Shown here piece after piece: positions 1 through 11,100 of a DNA stretch of 64,000 nucleotides. Made by a program: the position numbers and the translations under genes. The stretch comes from Malaya genurostris (Eukaryota > Arthropoda > Insecta > Diptera > Culicidae), in NCBI RefSeq assembly GCF_030247185.1, contig NC_080570.1, positions 868,001 through 932,000 on the forward strand, written 5' to 3'. The notes under the pieces are model-generated. The model was given only the letters and a program-made list of their open reading frames with translations. It made no database searches and was not told where the DNA came from. Numbering within the stretch: position 1 is the stretch's first letter; the number at the start of each line of letters is the position of its first letter.

Positions 1-1539
1 ATTATTTTCGATTGCTTTTCAAATCCGAGCTCATTGCATTGAATATACAGATGACACAACTGAAATGCTTATAAAATTCAATTTATGAAAATATTTATAC
101 TCAATATTTAATGTTCAAGCCTTGAAGATTGGAAATTTGATTGACATGTGTGTGTCAGCTGCCAGCATTAAAAAAAACAACTTGATTGTTGGTTGTATAG
201 TAATGACCACCAACTCAATTGCTTTAAAAACTAAATTGAGAGTATGGAAAAAACAAGAGTTTTATTTTACTAAATTATAACTAATCAGAATCACAAAAAA
301 AAACTTATATTTTATTTGACTTGGAGTCACGAGAGGTTCAGTTTAACTTACACACTCAGTTGCTTTCTCGTTTGACGCTGTTCAAGTTGAAAAAAAAACA
401 CCTGGAATTTTATTTTAAATCCATCCTAGTGAGGAAATCCTCATGGAAGAAACACCCGTCGCCATCTTATTTCCAAACAAGTGACCTGAGCCGACTGCCA
501 CTCATGTTACATAAACGAACGATGAAAGTTTCCGAGAACACCCTCGCCTGACTCATTGCACTCACCCGAAAACTAACCTTCGCTAAGGCATATCGAATGA
601 CTGGCAGAGGGCAATGTAGCGAAAAAAAGAACAACAACATGCCCACGACACCCCAGCATAAGTCCCTAAACTAACAGCCGCGTCTCTTGCCAAACACAAA
701 ACCGTAACGTTAATAAAGATATCACCCCGCGTCTCAAAGAGTAGGCATGTGGCCTCGAGGGCGCCGAGCGTCGGAGAAAGATGGTAGCGCCCGATTAGGA
801 TTTGTTAACACAAAATTCCAATTTTCCAACGCATGACCCAAGGGAACTGGCAGGGCAGCAATGTGTGCCACACCACGTCTCCTTTAGACGATGAACGTTC
901 GACGAACGGATGGGATGAGTGAGGACCATGTTGGAAATATTACGAACCGAAAAATAAACGACGCTTGAGAAGAAGCACAAAACTAGGGTGAATTTTTTTA
1001 ATAATAGAATACACACTTGCTTGCTACAACTTACAAGGTGAGAGAAAGTTGAAGGGGAGATGAAACCGTCGCAAAGAAAATCGGATTCTGTTTTTATTTA
1101 TATTCAAATTTGGATCCTTCCATCGAGTAAGGGAAATCTTCTCGCATAGGGTACGAAACAATGATACGATTGTTAACAGAGATCGTCTTTTCAAACCAAG
1201 TTATTCTAACGCTATGCATTGCAGATGAATGAGTAGAGACACATTTTCTCTCTTTCACGATTCAAGATGGAGTTTTATGACGGATCCAAGCGTTCAAATG
1301 CTGATTACATTGGACTAATCAGAATAATATAAATTAAACTTTTTCTTCTTTCTAGACTAGAATGACTTGGTAATGTAATCAAGTAATGTCATCTTATATC
1401 GGCTCTAAAGATGCTTACAACAATTAAGTATTATCATAATTACCTTCGAATTGTTGTTTTCCTGAGTGATTATTTGTGAAGCGATTTACCTGATATAACA
1501 ATTGATCTCTCAATATTCCTAACGCGTTCTTCATAGTAC

Positions 1540-1830
1540 CGAAAAAATGACGGATAGGGCAATTGTACTAATAGTCATCTCATCAGTAGAGTCGCCATGT
1601 TATTCTACCGATTACTCGATTTTCAATCAACGAATTGAGATAAAATCGGATACAATACCACAGAAAAAATAATTAGAAAATTATGCAATACTGTTATAGC
1701 GACGCCCTTACCCTTAAAGCCAATATATTGAATAGAAACAGCAGATCTCACTCTAACTAATGGCCTACTGAAACTGAGATGAATGGGGTTACCGTTTCCC
1801 GGGTTATGTAACTAAAATATATTTTAAAAT
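1540..1830. repeat. Diverged interspersed repeat, copy A
   Basis: Shares an ordered series of short matches with 43930-44225: TCATCTCAT-AGTAGAGT, CGCCATGTTATT, ACCGATTACTCGA, a stretch with CAGAAA, CCCTTA--CCTTAA-GCCAAT, and a CAGCAGAT segment, in the same order and orientation. No coding capacity. Probably an old transposon remnant of unknown class. Confidence 0.55.
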
Positions 1831-2035
1831 CTCTCAAATCCTTCCGGCGGTATAAATTGAGAAAGAAAAACGTTCCGAGTTTCCCGAAACTGACAAAAAT
1901 TCACTCAACGGTGACGATTTCTCAGACGAAAAATTTCGCTTTGAATGGTGAACCCACTTACACGTACCAAACTGATGGCAGATCCATCTGTTGGCTGGTG
2001 AGGGAACCAGTCAGAAAACACAACGTCATGACAAA

Positions 2036-2157
2036 TCTCGGTTGATTTTTCATTAGTGAGTGATAAACGTGGAAACCGCTTGGTAATTAATAGAAGAGAA
2101 AGTAAACAAAGAGAAACTGTCACTTGCTTATACGCCCTTTTGAAAAATTAACCGAGA
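2036..2157. mobile_element. MITE, internally deleted copy
   Basis: Begins TCTCGGTTGATTTTTCA, then jumps directly into sequence matching the second half of the 7009-7266 element (GTGAGTGATAAACG, GAAACCGCTTGGTAATTA) and ends in the same right terminal repeat (GACAGTTTCTC inverted ... CCGAGA). Most of the left inverted repeat and the middle are lost. Confidence 0.75.
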
Positions 2158-3640
2158 AATGAGTTATTCATTGTTCCGGATCCATTCATCGTAATAAATC
2201 CAATTTCAGTTGGCGTTTCGGGCTGCTAATGGCATTTTGAAACAGATTCATGAATGTTGGACATTTTTAGTTATGAAAAACAAATGATGATAAATTCCGT
2301 TTGTTAAGAGGTTGAACTAATTTAGATTTAGAATTTTAGGGTTAGGGTTTTCGGATCATTATGGTCTAGTTTTAGATTTTGGATTCATTTGAAATACGCT
2401 CGCATACCAACCGATTGTGTCTCCAGCTATGACATAAAATGAACGCATTCTTAAGATGTTTCCATTTTGTACAAGTTTTACATATTATGATAAGTTACAA
2501 TAACACATGAGTAACAATATTCCTTCTGAGAGTAATAGCTCTTGTGCCAAAAAGTACAAAATGGTTCAATACGATCATGGCTCGAATACTGAGTATTCAC
2601 TGCTAATGCAAATAAATGTGCATTAAAACTATCACACCAATAATTTATTAATACGTTTATTTAAAGTTATTATGTTAGAACTAATTAATTTTAAATTACA
2701 ATAATTAAAATGTATTCTTATTACATCAGTTATCCATTTCACTTCAATTGATTTTCACTTATAATGACCTCCTTTAAATCTGTTTCAATAAAGATTCCCT
2801 TGGGTTTTGCTACTGACAATTATTGCAGTTCGCATGTTATAATATTCATCAAACAGTAGCTGCTATCCGCAAATGTTTTAACTGCTGTGAAGTACTGTCT
2901 AAAGTGAAAAAGAATTATGTACATGATTTCTCCTATATCTTCGAGATACTATGATTATTTGCATATCCTGCAACACTTTTAGAAGTATCTAAAAATGTTT
3001 TCGAAAACACATTATTCAAAGTAAGTTGAAAAGAGAAATTGAGGTTTTCATTAGAGTTTTTTTTTATTTTTGGAAATTCGCTCGAGAGGTTTGTGGTTCT
3101 AATGCAATATTACTGGGCTTAAGTTCCAATGTTTTAGTACGGGTTTGAAACGGAACCACAGCAGCTGCAGTAGACTTCTCCTGGTGTGTTGCGGTTATTA
3201 GAAAGTACGTTCCTGTTACTTCGCGAAGAGTAATCATGACCAGATTTCTCCCTCGTTTTTAATATCATCAATCACTAAAGTTATGTTCTTGTTTTATGCG
3301 AAACTTGAGCACATTTTATAATGTCACTAAACTGCTTTGTTGGTTATATAGAGAAAATGTGATGTTTTGCTCTGGATCTATACTTCGTACATTTTCTCAT
3401 TTGTCTGAAAATTCATAACTCTATTTTAGCACTATTACTTTTACGCTAAATTTTAAATCTAAAACGGCCGTTCTAATGGTATATGTACAAATAAGAAGAA
3501 TGCATAAATTAAAATTTTTCATCAGAATAGAAGAAAGTTGCAATCATCCCGGTAGTAATTCATCCTAAAGTTTCAATGCTTAATAAAAAACATTTAATAG
3601 AGAACAACCAAAAAAAATAAAAAAGGGGCAGTTTCTAGGA

Positions 3641-3658
3641 TAGCGCCTCCTGGTTCTA
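3641..3658 (-). promoter_or_regulatory. CTCF-like insulator motif
   Basis: The minus strand reads AACCAGGAGGCGCTA, matching the core AGRNGGCGC(T/A) bound by insect and vertebrate CTCF. It lies 1.3 kb beyond the Abd-B stop codon. The fly Abd-B regulatory domains are separated by CTCF-bound boundaries. A single motif match in 64 kb could be chance. Confidence 0.3.
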
Positions 3659-4513
3659 ACTTTCTGAGTCTATTAACTTTTTGATGTTTTTGGTTTATTT
3701 TCTACTGGTAGAAGTAGAGCAGTAACTTGTGTGGTGTATATATGAGCAAAAACAGTTTTAATGGAACACATTTTCTTCAAATCAGCTAACAAAAAAGTTT
3801 GAATTTAAAATCTCAACAAACTCAATTCGACATTGTATTTATTCAAGTACCGTAAATTTCGAATGAATTCATATTCATATTTGCTCAAATCCTATTCGAC
3901 ATGTTCAAACATTTTTTTGTTCTAGTAGCAATAAGTCCAGGGTATTTTAAACAATTTGCCATTTACGGTACCAAAAACTGTCGAAACCAATGATCCAAAA
4001 TGGAAACAAACCGGGATCTGAATTTTCCTATTTCAACTCATATTATAAAACTAATACAAGAATATATGCTATTGATCGACTCAGGACTATACTTGGCATG
4101 ATGTATAATGCTTCTCACTACAATATCGCTAAATCGATGTTTGGCAAAATTTTATTTAGAGTTTCGCAGATTTATAGGAAACAAATGTTAAAAAAAAAAC
4201 TTCGCCTGCTCTAACTACAACACTGAGCAAAAATTAAATGGAGAAGTTCTCCAGCTTACTGACTGCACAAAAAAGGTGAAAAAAAACAAGGAGTAAAAAT
4301 TAAGCACAACTTAAATTATAATCACATGATTTTGCCTTAGTTTTGTTTTTTCTTTCACATTAGTGTTCTATGAGATAAATAACTTGTACGTTTTTCTATA
4401 ACCAAGGAAAGAAAATTTCCTATTTTATAATTTGTTGTCCCATTTGAATAATCAATTTCAAGCAATGAATTTTGTCTTGTCCTATATAATCACTAACTTT
4501 TACTGTGTTTTTT

Positions 4514-4519
4514 TTTATT
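4514..4519 (-). terminator. Candidate Abd-B polyadenylation signal
   Basis: First AATAAA on the minus strand after the stop codon, about 400 nt downstream of it. Further AATAAA hexamers occur beyond it (for example near 3065), so longer 3' UTRs are possible. Hexamers are frequent in such A+T-rich DNA, and this is only the nearest. Confidence 0.35.
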
Positions 4520-4923
4520 ATTTTTTCCTCTCTTCCTTTTTTCCAGGAAAATACCTTCTTTCTGTAACTCACTCGTTTCTCTTAACTGTATTATTTACAT
4601 TCAAGATTATCTATTGATTAATTTAATGTATGGTTTAGTTGCGTTATCCCACATACTGACGACACTCTGCAGAAGCTGTATGTTGGTGGCCTTGCTTGAA
4701 CGTTATTAATAGCGCGTTTGTTACGTATTATCAAGGAGAGCTCCAAATTTTGTGCCACTATAAAACATCTCGCATCTGTTAGTAACACTGTTTGATTCAT
4801 CGTTTAATGGTGATAGTTGATCAGATGGGGATGTGGAATGTGGCTGCACATTGGCGCTGTCGGGACGTCACACATTTCCATTTTCAGCTGTCCATTAGCG
4901 TCGTCCTGATGGTGCTCCATGGG

Positions 4924-5112
4924 TCACTGATGCATTTTCGAACCGTGCAGTGGCATGCCCAGTCCCAAATTCAGGTGGTGGGAATTGTGATGCGACTGTT
5001 GCTGAGCATGATTATGACTGGAGCTGCTACTACTGCTACTGTTGACCTGTGCTGCCTGTCGCTGGGAATTTTTCTTGTTTTTCATCCGTCGATTTTGGAA
5101 CCATATTTTTAC
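4924..5112 (-). CDS. Abd-B: Abd-B terminal coding exon, homeodomain residues 45-60 and C-terminus
   Basis: Begins at TTTGTAG|GTA and encodes VKIWFQNRRMKNKKNSQ, recognition helix included, then RQAAQVN, eight serines, H/Q-rich sequence and ...LHGSKMHQ before TGA at 4926-4924. It is separated from exon 4 by an 86 nt intron. The exon continues as 3' UTR toward lower coordinates. Confidence 0.97.
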   Translation of the reverse strand, partial: VKIWFQNRRMKNKKNSQRQAAQVNSSSSSSSSHNHAQQQSHHNSHHLNLGLGMPLHGSKMHQ

Positions 5113-8100
5113 CTACAAACCAAATTATATTTGTTAGTTTCAAAAATTCAAACTCAAAACAGTTGAATAAACTGTAGTTTATTTTCATGCTCACTTACTT
5201 GCCGCTCGGTGAGGTTCAAATTTCGAGCCAATTCCCATCGTTTCTGCTTTGAAACGTAGGCATTGAATAGGAACTCCTTTTCCAGCTCGAGCGTTTGGAA
5301 TTTTGAGTAAGGTTTCCGCTTCTTTCGCACCGTCACATTGCCAGTCCACTCGAGCGGGTTGGATGGTGTACAGGAGCCAACGCCGCTAACTCCAACCGAC
5401 AGACTCGAACCAACTGCATTTCGAATGCGAATCAAGCCATGGAAAATGAGAAAAAAAAACAAACAGATCGTTAGTGAGTTGATTACAGCAAGCGGTTTTA
5501 GATCGTTTTAATATGCATGTATTGGAATCAAGAGTAAGGTGCAATTTAGCTACAAAGTAGCAAAATCCGCAATCGCGTGAATAACGAGCAAGTCTAATTC
5601 AGAATCCAAACGAACCGAGCAAAACAAAACGCCGGTGCAAAAAAAAAGTCATCATTCCTCCGCCGTCAAAACATGACCGATATCCACCCGACCAATAAAG
5701 CTTCCGCAACTTATAAGTGACGGTCGTTTGAAAAAGCCATTTCCACATTTAATAGCCAGTTTTACGATATAGGTTCGTGAATAGCCCATTTATTCAGTGG
5801 CACACGAAAATCTCATCTCACGCTCATCCTCAAGTGAGCTATAAATTAATTTAACAATTCAATTATTCATTGAGAGTAAACTCATAAATATGATTATCAC
5901 CTGACTCTGAACATCCCTAACCACGACGATTTGTCACCAGGATATGATGATCGGTTGATTTCATTGGCTTCACGCTCCCAACAATACTATCGGACGGAAA
6001 AACGATATTCCACCAAACGAACAGACAGTAAACAGGCTGTAACAATAAATGTTTCGGTCTGACCATAAAAAACGGCAACCCAAGTATCGAAATGTTGTCG
6101 GCCTCCGCGGTCATCCAATAGCGAAACACAGCGATATATATATATGTATGTATTGTGACACAGCGAAGGTTGCAGCTTTTGTAGAGAACACAACCTTGAA
6201 TATTTTTACCCAGTTTTCCTTCAGAATCGCAGTGGACTTTTCCGCAAGTGCTTCGCTACTACTTGTGGCTTAAGCTGAAACGATCTTTTTTTATGAATTA
6301 TTACCGTGCATAAAAATTAAATTAATTGCCATAATTTCAATAAAAAAGTGTTTGTTATTACATCGTTTGTGAGCAAGCAATTAAACCGAATAATGAGCAA
6401 ACAGGCAAGAAAATGATGAGCTCTATGAACAAGAGGCGGGAAGGAAAAATTGGTTGTGATACATTGTATGCGAAAGTATAGCTAACAGGTGAACACTGAC
6501 TGCTGTTCGGAGGTGCTAAAACTTCGGCTAAATTGGTTAATCGGTTCGGTTAACGAGTCGATTTTACGTGTGGGTTTTGGATGCAAGAACTAATTCGAGG
6601 AAGTGATGATACTAAGCTGGGATAGGTCCCGAAAAATATGTACTTGGAACAATTTTATATCTATTCGAAGTTTTCTGAGCTTTCTATAGCCAGTTTATGA
6701 TGGTTCTGAAAGGTACATTAGCATATCGATTTAATTGATTAACAGGGATTATAAAAATGTAACCGTATTCATTTATAGCTTTTCTTTAAGCAACCACCCT
6801 GGCGCTTTCTTCAATGATTTAGAAAATGGAGACGCATGGTTGATTATAAAATTCATTTTTTTTAATTTTGTCTTCAAAAAGGTTTTAATCTTGTGATCAT
6901 TCACCTTTCGCTGACTGTTTGTGCGGGGTTGGTAATTGAATCGAAGTGGGTGGCGTGACGGGCGATTGTCTATCTATACTAAGTTTAATTTGAACAACAA
7001 TTGTCAAATCTCGGTTGATTTTTCAAAAGGGCGTATAAGCAAGTGACAGTTTCTCTTTAATCACTCTCTCTTTCGATTATTGTGATGTGATTAAAAAGAT
7101 TTTCTTTGATATCACTATTCTGTTTGAAAGTCGAAAGTTTCGCGTATCATTTCATGCAAAGAGTTGAGTGATAAACGTGGAAACCGCTTGGTAATTATTA
7201 GAAGAGAAAGTAAACAAAGAGAAACTGTCACTTGCTTATACGCCCTTTTGAAAAATTATCCGAGAATTTTGAACTACTATTGAACCCAACGTTCTGAAAC
7301 ATGTTTTTGTTTCGGAAACTGTTGTCAGTAAATAAATTCTAAGCAACAATATACGTTTGGCGACAATTTAATAAGAAACAACGCGAGTCAGCTTCGAAAA
7401 CTGGTTGTGAAACATATCTGATGTAAGTTTCGTAATCAGTAAGATAAACTTACGTCAAATTTATTACAAAATTCATTGGGTTATGAAAATCAATTTAGTT
7501 CATTTTTTTCTTAAATTATTGCACAATTGATAATAATACACGCGGTATAACATGCTTAACACCTCCAACTAGTCATTGTGTTTAAAATAATCATTCCCAT
7601 TATTCAACAAGAAATTGCACATGTTTTGATTACTACATTTAGAAAACTTGAAAGTTCTTTAACTTCTGGTGGTACTGAAAGTATCTTTTGTGAAAGCCAA
7701 ATTCCTTCAAACCGTTTTCTCGTAGTATAAATATAGGCAAAAAACAGATGCATTTGTGTCAACATAATAATGATCTTATAATACTGCAAATATTTTTATG
7801 GCCCTTGAGAACCAGAATAGGAAGAATTAAATCCACATTGAAGTTTATCCAAGATTCTCTTTATTTATACTTTGGTTTTCTGGGAATGATTCCTATATGT
7901 TCGCCATTCCGGATAAAACAAATAATTTCTGGAAACTTTCCGTTTTATATTAGAATTGAAATCATTCGAGATTATTTGTACTACTTTTTTGTGCATGGAG
8001 TCAATCAGTCAGATGGCCAACCAGAACCGTGATCCGTCGATTGACTCCACCTTTCCGTAGATAAATAGGAAATCCAGTGCGTTTCAGCATGACATCGCAT

Positions 8101-11100
8101 CACCGATTCATAATGTAAACAATTTAGAATGTATCAATGAAGCTCGCCTGCGAAAGGAAAAACGCAATGAAGAGAATCCGTTTCGGTGCGTGCTATAGTT
8201 TACAGTAGTCTCTATAAACAAAAACAGCGATACATGTACACAACGTGTACGCCCGAATCAGGGAGTCAATAAATAATAACAGAATAACGGTAAACTGTCT
8301 TCCGTTGCTTGAATTGGTATTGCTGCAAAATGAATGCATAAGTAAACAGAAAATTCTGTTTGAACCAGCCTGGGTTGTTAGTTCGGAGGCGCTAGTTCCA
8401 GAAAGTCTCGAACGGTAAAGTTTGTTAGTGTAATCATAACACAATCCATGCGATTATCTCGTACATTGCCTGCGTAAAATGCAATCCTACACTCTTAGAA
8501 ATAAACACAATATTACATCTATTAACATGTAAAAATAATGTTAGAGTCTGGAAACTTCAGCTAAACTAACTGTGGAGTTAAAGATAATACTTATCATTGA
8601 ACTGAATGACTAAATGCTTTGAAATGTAAATTCAAGTGCTCTTTTTATGTGCATTTATAAAGTCGTAAAATGGCACAATTTTTGTCCAAGGGTGTCATTT
8701 GCATAACATTTTTTAATTTTTCAATCGAAAAAATAGTCAGTCTCATTTTTATCGCATTTGTAAAATTATCTTTTGAAAAAATCATTACTCATCAATCTGG
8801 AACTTTCGATTTCGATTTCGAATTTAAAAAAGGGTAGTACTAAACACAGAAAACAATTGTCGTCGTTATTTTACATCTATTTCCTCAAATTTTGAACATG
8901 AAATAGAATTTTTGTTATATAGTGGTCATCGCAAATGACCACAAAAAAAACATTCTGGGCCTCACAACCTGAAATTTTCAACATATTTCGATAAAGAAAT
9001 TTTCGCAAAACATTACAAAACAAGTTCAGTACGATGCTTCTCAATTCATTAAAATAAATTCAGTTTCACATCACCGAAACTAATCAAAAGATATGGACAT
9101 ATTTTCTCGTGCCGGATAATATATAGCCTCTTAAAAGGTATTTTTCCTGAGTTTAACCCGTTGATGTGCAATTATAAGAATGTTATTTGAAATTTCAATG
9201 CACAATTTCAATAGAGGTTATATTTACTCCCATTACCCTTGAGTTACATTCCAAGCAAATTTCATTGAATTTTCTGTCCATGTACAGTATTCTAGATCAC
9301 TATTAAAATATGTTTTAATAGTCAATAAGAATTGCACTTTTTGGAAACCCAAATAGCAAACGAAGCTTATTGAAATTTTAAAATGTTCTTCGATTATTTG
9401 AGCATTATTATTTATGTGTTTATATGTTTAGAACGGTTTCGAAACATAATAAAATCGGTTGTGCAACTTATCACTGTAGAACAACTTTGAATACGTCTGA
9501 AAAAATGTGCAGCAAATCACCAAATTATTCAAGTTGTCGTGTAAAAAAAAGCGAAATTATGCTCTCGGCAAGTTGAAAAATGCGAGAGATTGAGAACTAT
9601 ACTGTAAAAAATATTTTTCCGTTTTGTCTGGATTGTTTTGGCATTTTTTTTTAGTTCAGTGTGTGCATTTTTCTTTACTTTTACAAAAACAATGATATAA
9701 AATTCAAAGCTTGCAGAAAAATGATAACAAAACTTGTCATAGAAGCTGTAAAAATACAACATTTCATACGCAATGAAAACAAAACTCAGTCAGAAAACTT
9801 GTTTAAACTTATCATATTGCTAAAATAATGAGCAGACCTGACATCACTTTTGAACGATATTGAACGCAAAGTTCAACAACTTGTTTGTGAAACTCCAGCA
9901 CATGGGCTTACCAAAATAATACCTACAGTGCGTATCACAAAAGTCGGTCCCGCTAAGAATAATTACTTTATTGTATTGTTGTTTATTTATTTGTTTATTT
10001 GTTTGCTTGTTCCATCTGACAATAAAAGTCTTAATGAATATAAAGTTAAGTTATAAAATCGAGGATTGCGACACTTTCTGAACAAACTTATGCGATGATT
10101 CACCAAAATCGAATAAATTTTCAACTAGGGAGAAAGTTCGAACACACGCTGCAATAGGTTCGTTGGCTCCAAACGATGTCCGATGGAATCTTCGTTGTAG
10201 CAAACCTGTTGATCGTAGAGTTCGTTGTGAAACCCGGAAGTCGATGAGAGACAGGATTTTTGGAGAGTCGATTTCGCCGTTGATAATCTTCGCCACAAAC
10301 GCAGCTTGTTGAATCTTCCTTCGTCGTTCCAGTGTGTCAAGACCTAACAGGCGACATCGATCAGGGTACGGTGGCAGATCCAAGGGATTTCGCCAGGGAA
10401 GGTCTCTTAGCGCAAGCCGAATAAATCTTTTCTGAACACGCTCAATCCGCAAGTTCCAAACGAGTTGTATTAGTTTGTTAATAAAACCTGGAGCATTTCT
10501 CTATGAATGTTCATTTTTTTTGTTATTTAGATCATATAAATTATTACGTTGCGTGAACCATTTTCTATTCAACACATTGTTATCATCGATGCCGATTGTA
10601 AAATATCGAAAAACAATTTTTTTTAAATTATAAATCATATGATTTCTAACTCGCGGAAGTTGGCGGAATCTTCTAACAATGGTTATTGCGTTGAAAACGG
10701 AGTTATACTAGGTTAGAAAGAAAACAACGGATTTCTCACTATTTCATACTTTTCTATAAATCCATCAAATGAAAAACAGCGTCACTTCCAAAGACATTCA
10801 ATTGTCATTTGAATAACGTGTCAACTGCTCTAATGAAACTATAATATTATAAACCACCTACCGGCGTAAAAAGAGAACTATTTAAGTAAAAATCATTTAA
10901 TCCCTTCCAAAAAAACGTTTTACCTATGAGTAAAATGGTACTATGGCACGGAGCAGTTTCCATCATAACCAGAACGCAATCGCTGCCGTTTTTATACGTT
11001 TCTCACACAGACCGGCGAGACACTTCCCTTGATGAAATCATAATAAAAATTATTTTAACGACAGACGATCATCATTAAAAACCCCTCGCACGGCAATTAT

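Larger units (their letters stand above)
1..4513. other. 3' flank of Abd-B, no gene recognised
   Basis: Short open frames here (up to about 75 codons) show no family resemblance. The stretch holds a degenerate repeat (1540-1830), a decayed MITE (2036-2157) and a CTCF-like motif (3641-3658). In Drosophila the DNA 3' of Abd-B carries iab regulatory domains, so regulatory content is expected but not demonstrated. Confidence 0.6.

Noticed and set aside
2334..2354. TTTTAGGGTTAGGGTTTT resembling a telomere repeat
   Set aside because: Only two units, in ordinary flanking DNA; Dipterans do not use such telomere repeats. Chance.
1..4900. mir-iab-4/iab-8 hairpin expected somewhere 3' of Abd-B
   Set aside because: I looked for the conserved mature sequence by eye on both strands and did not find it; in other insects it lies much further toward abd-A.
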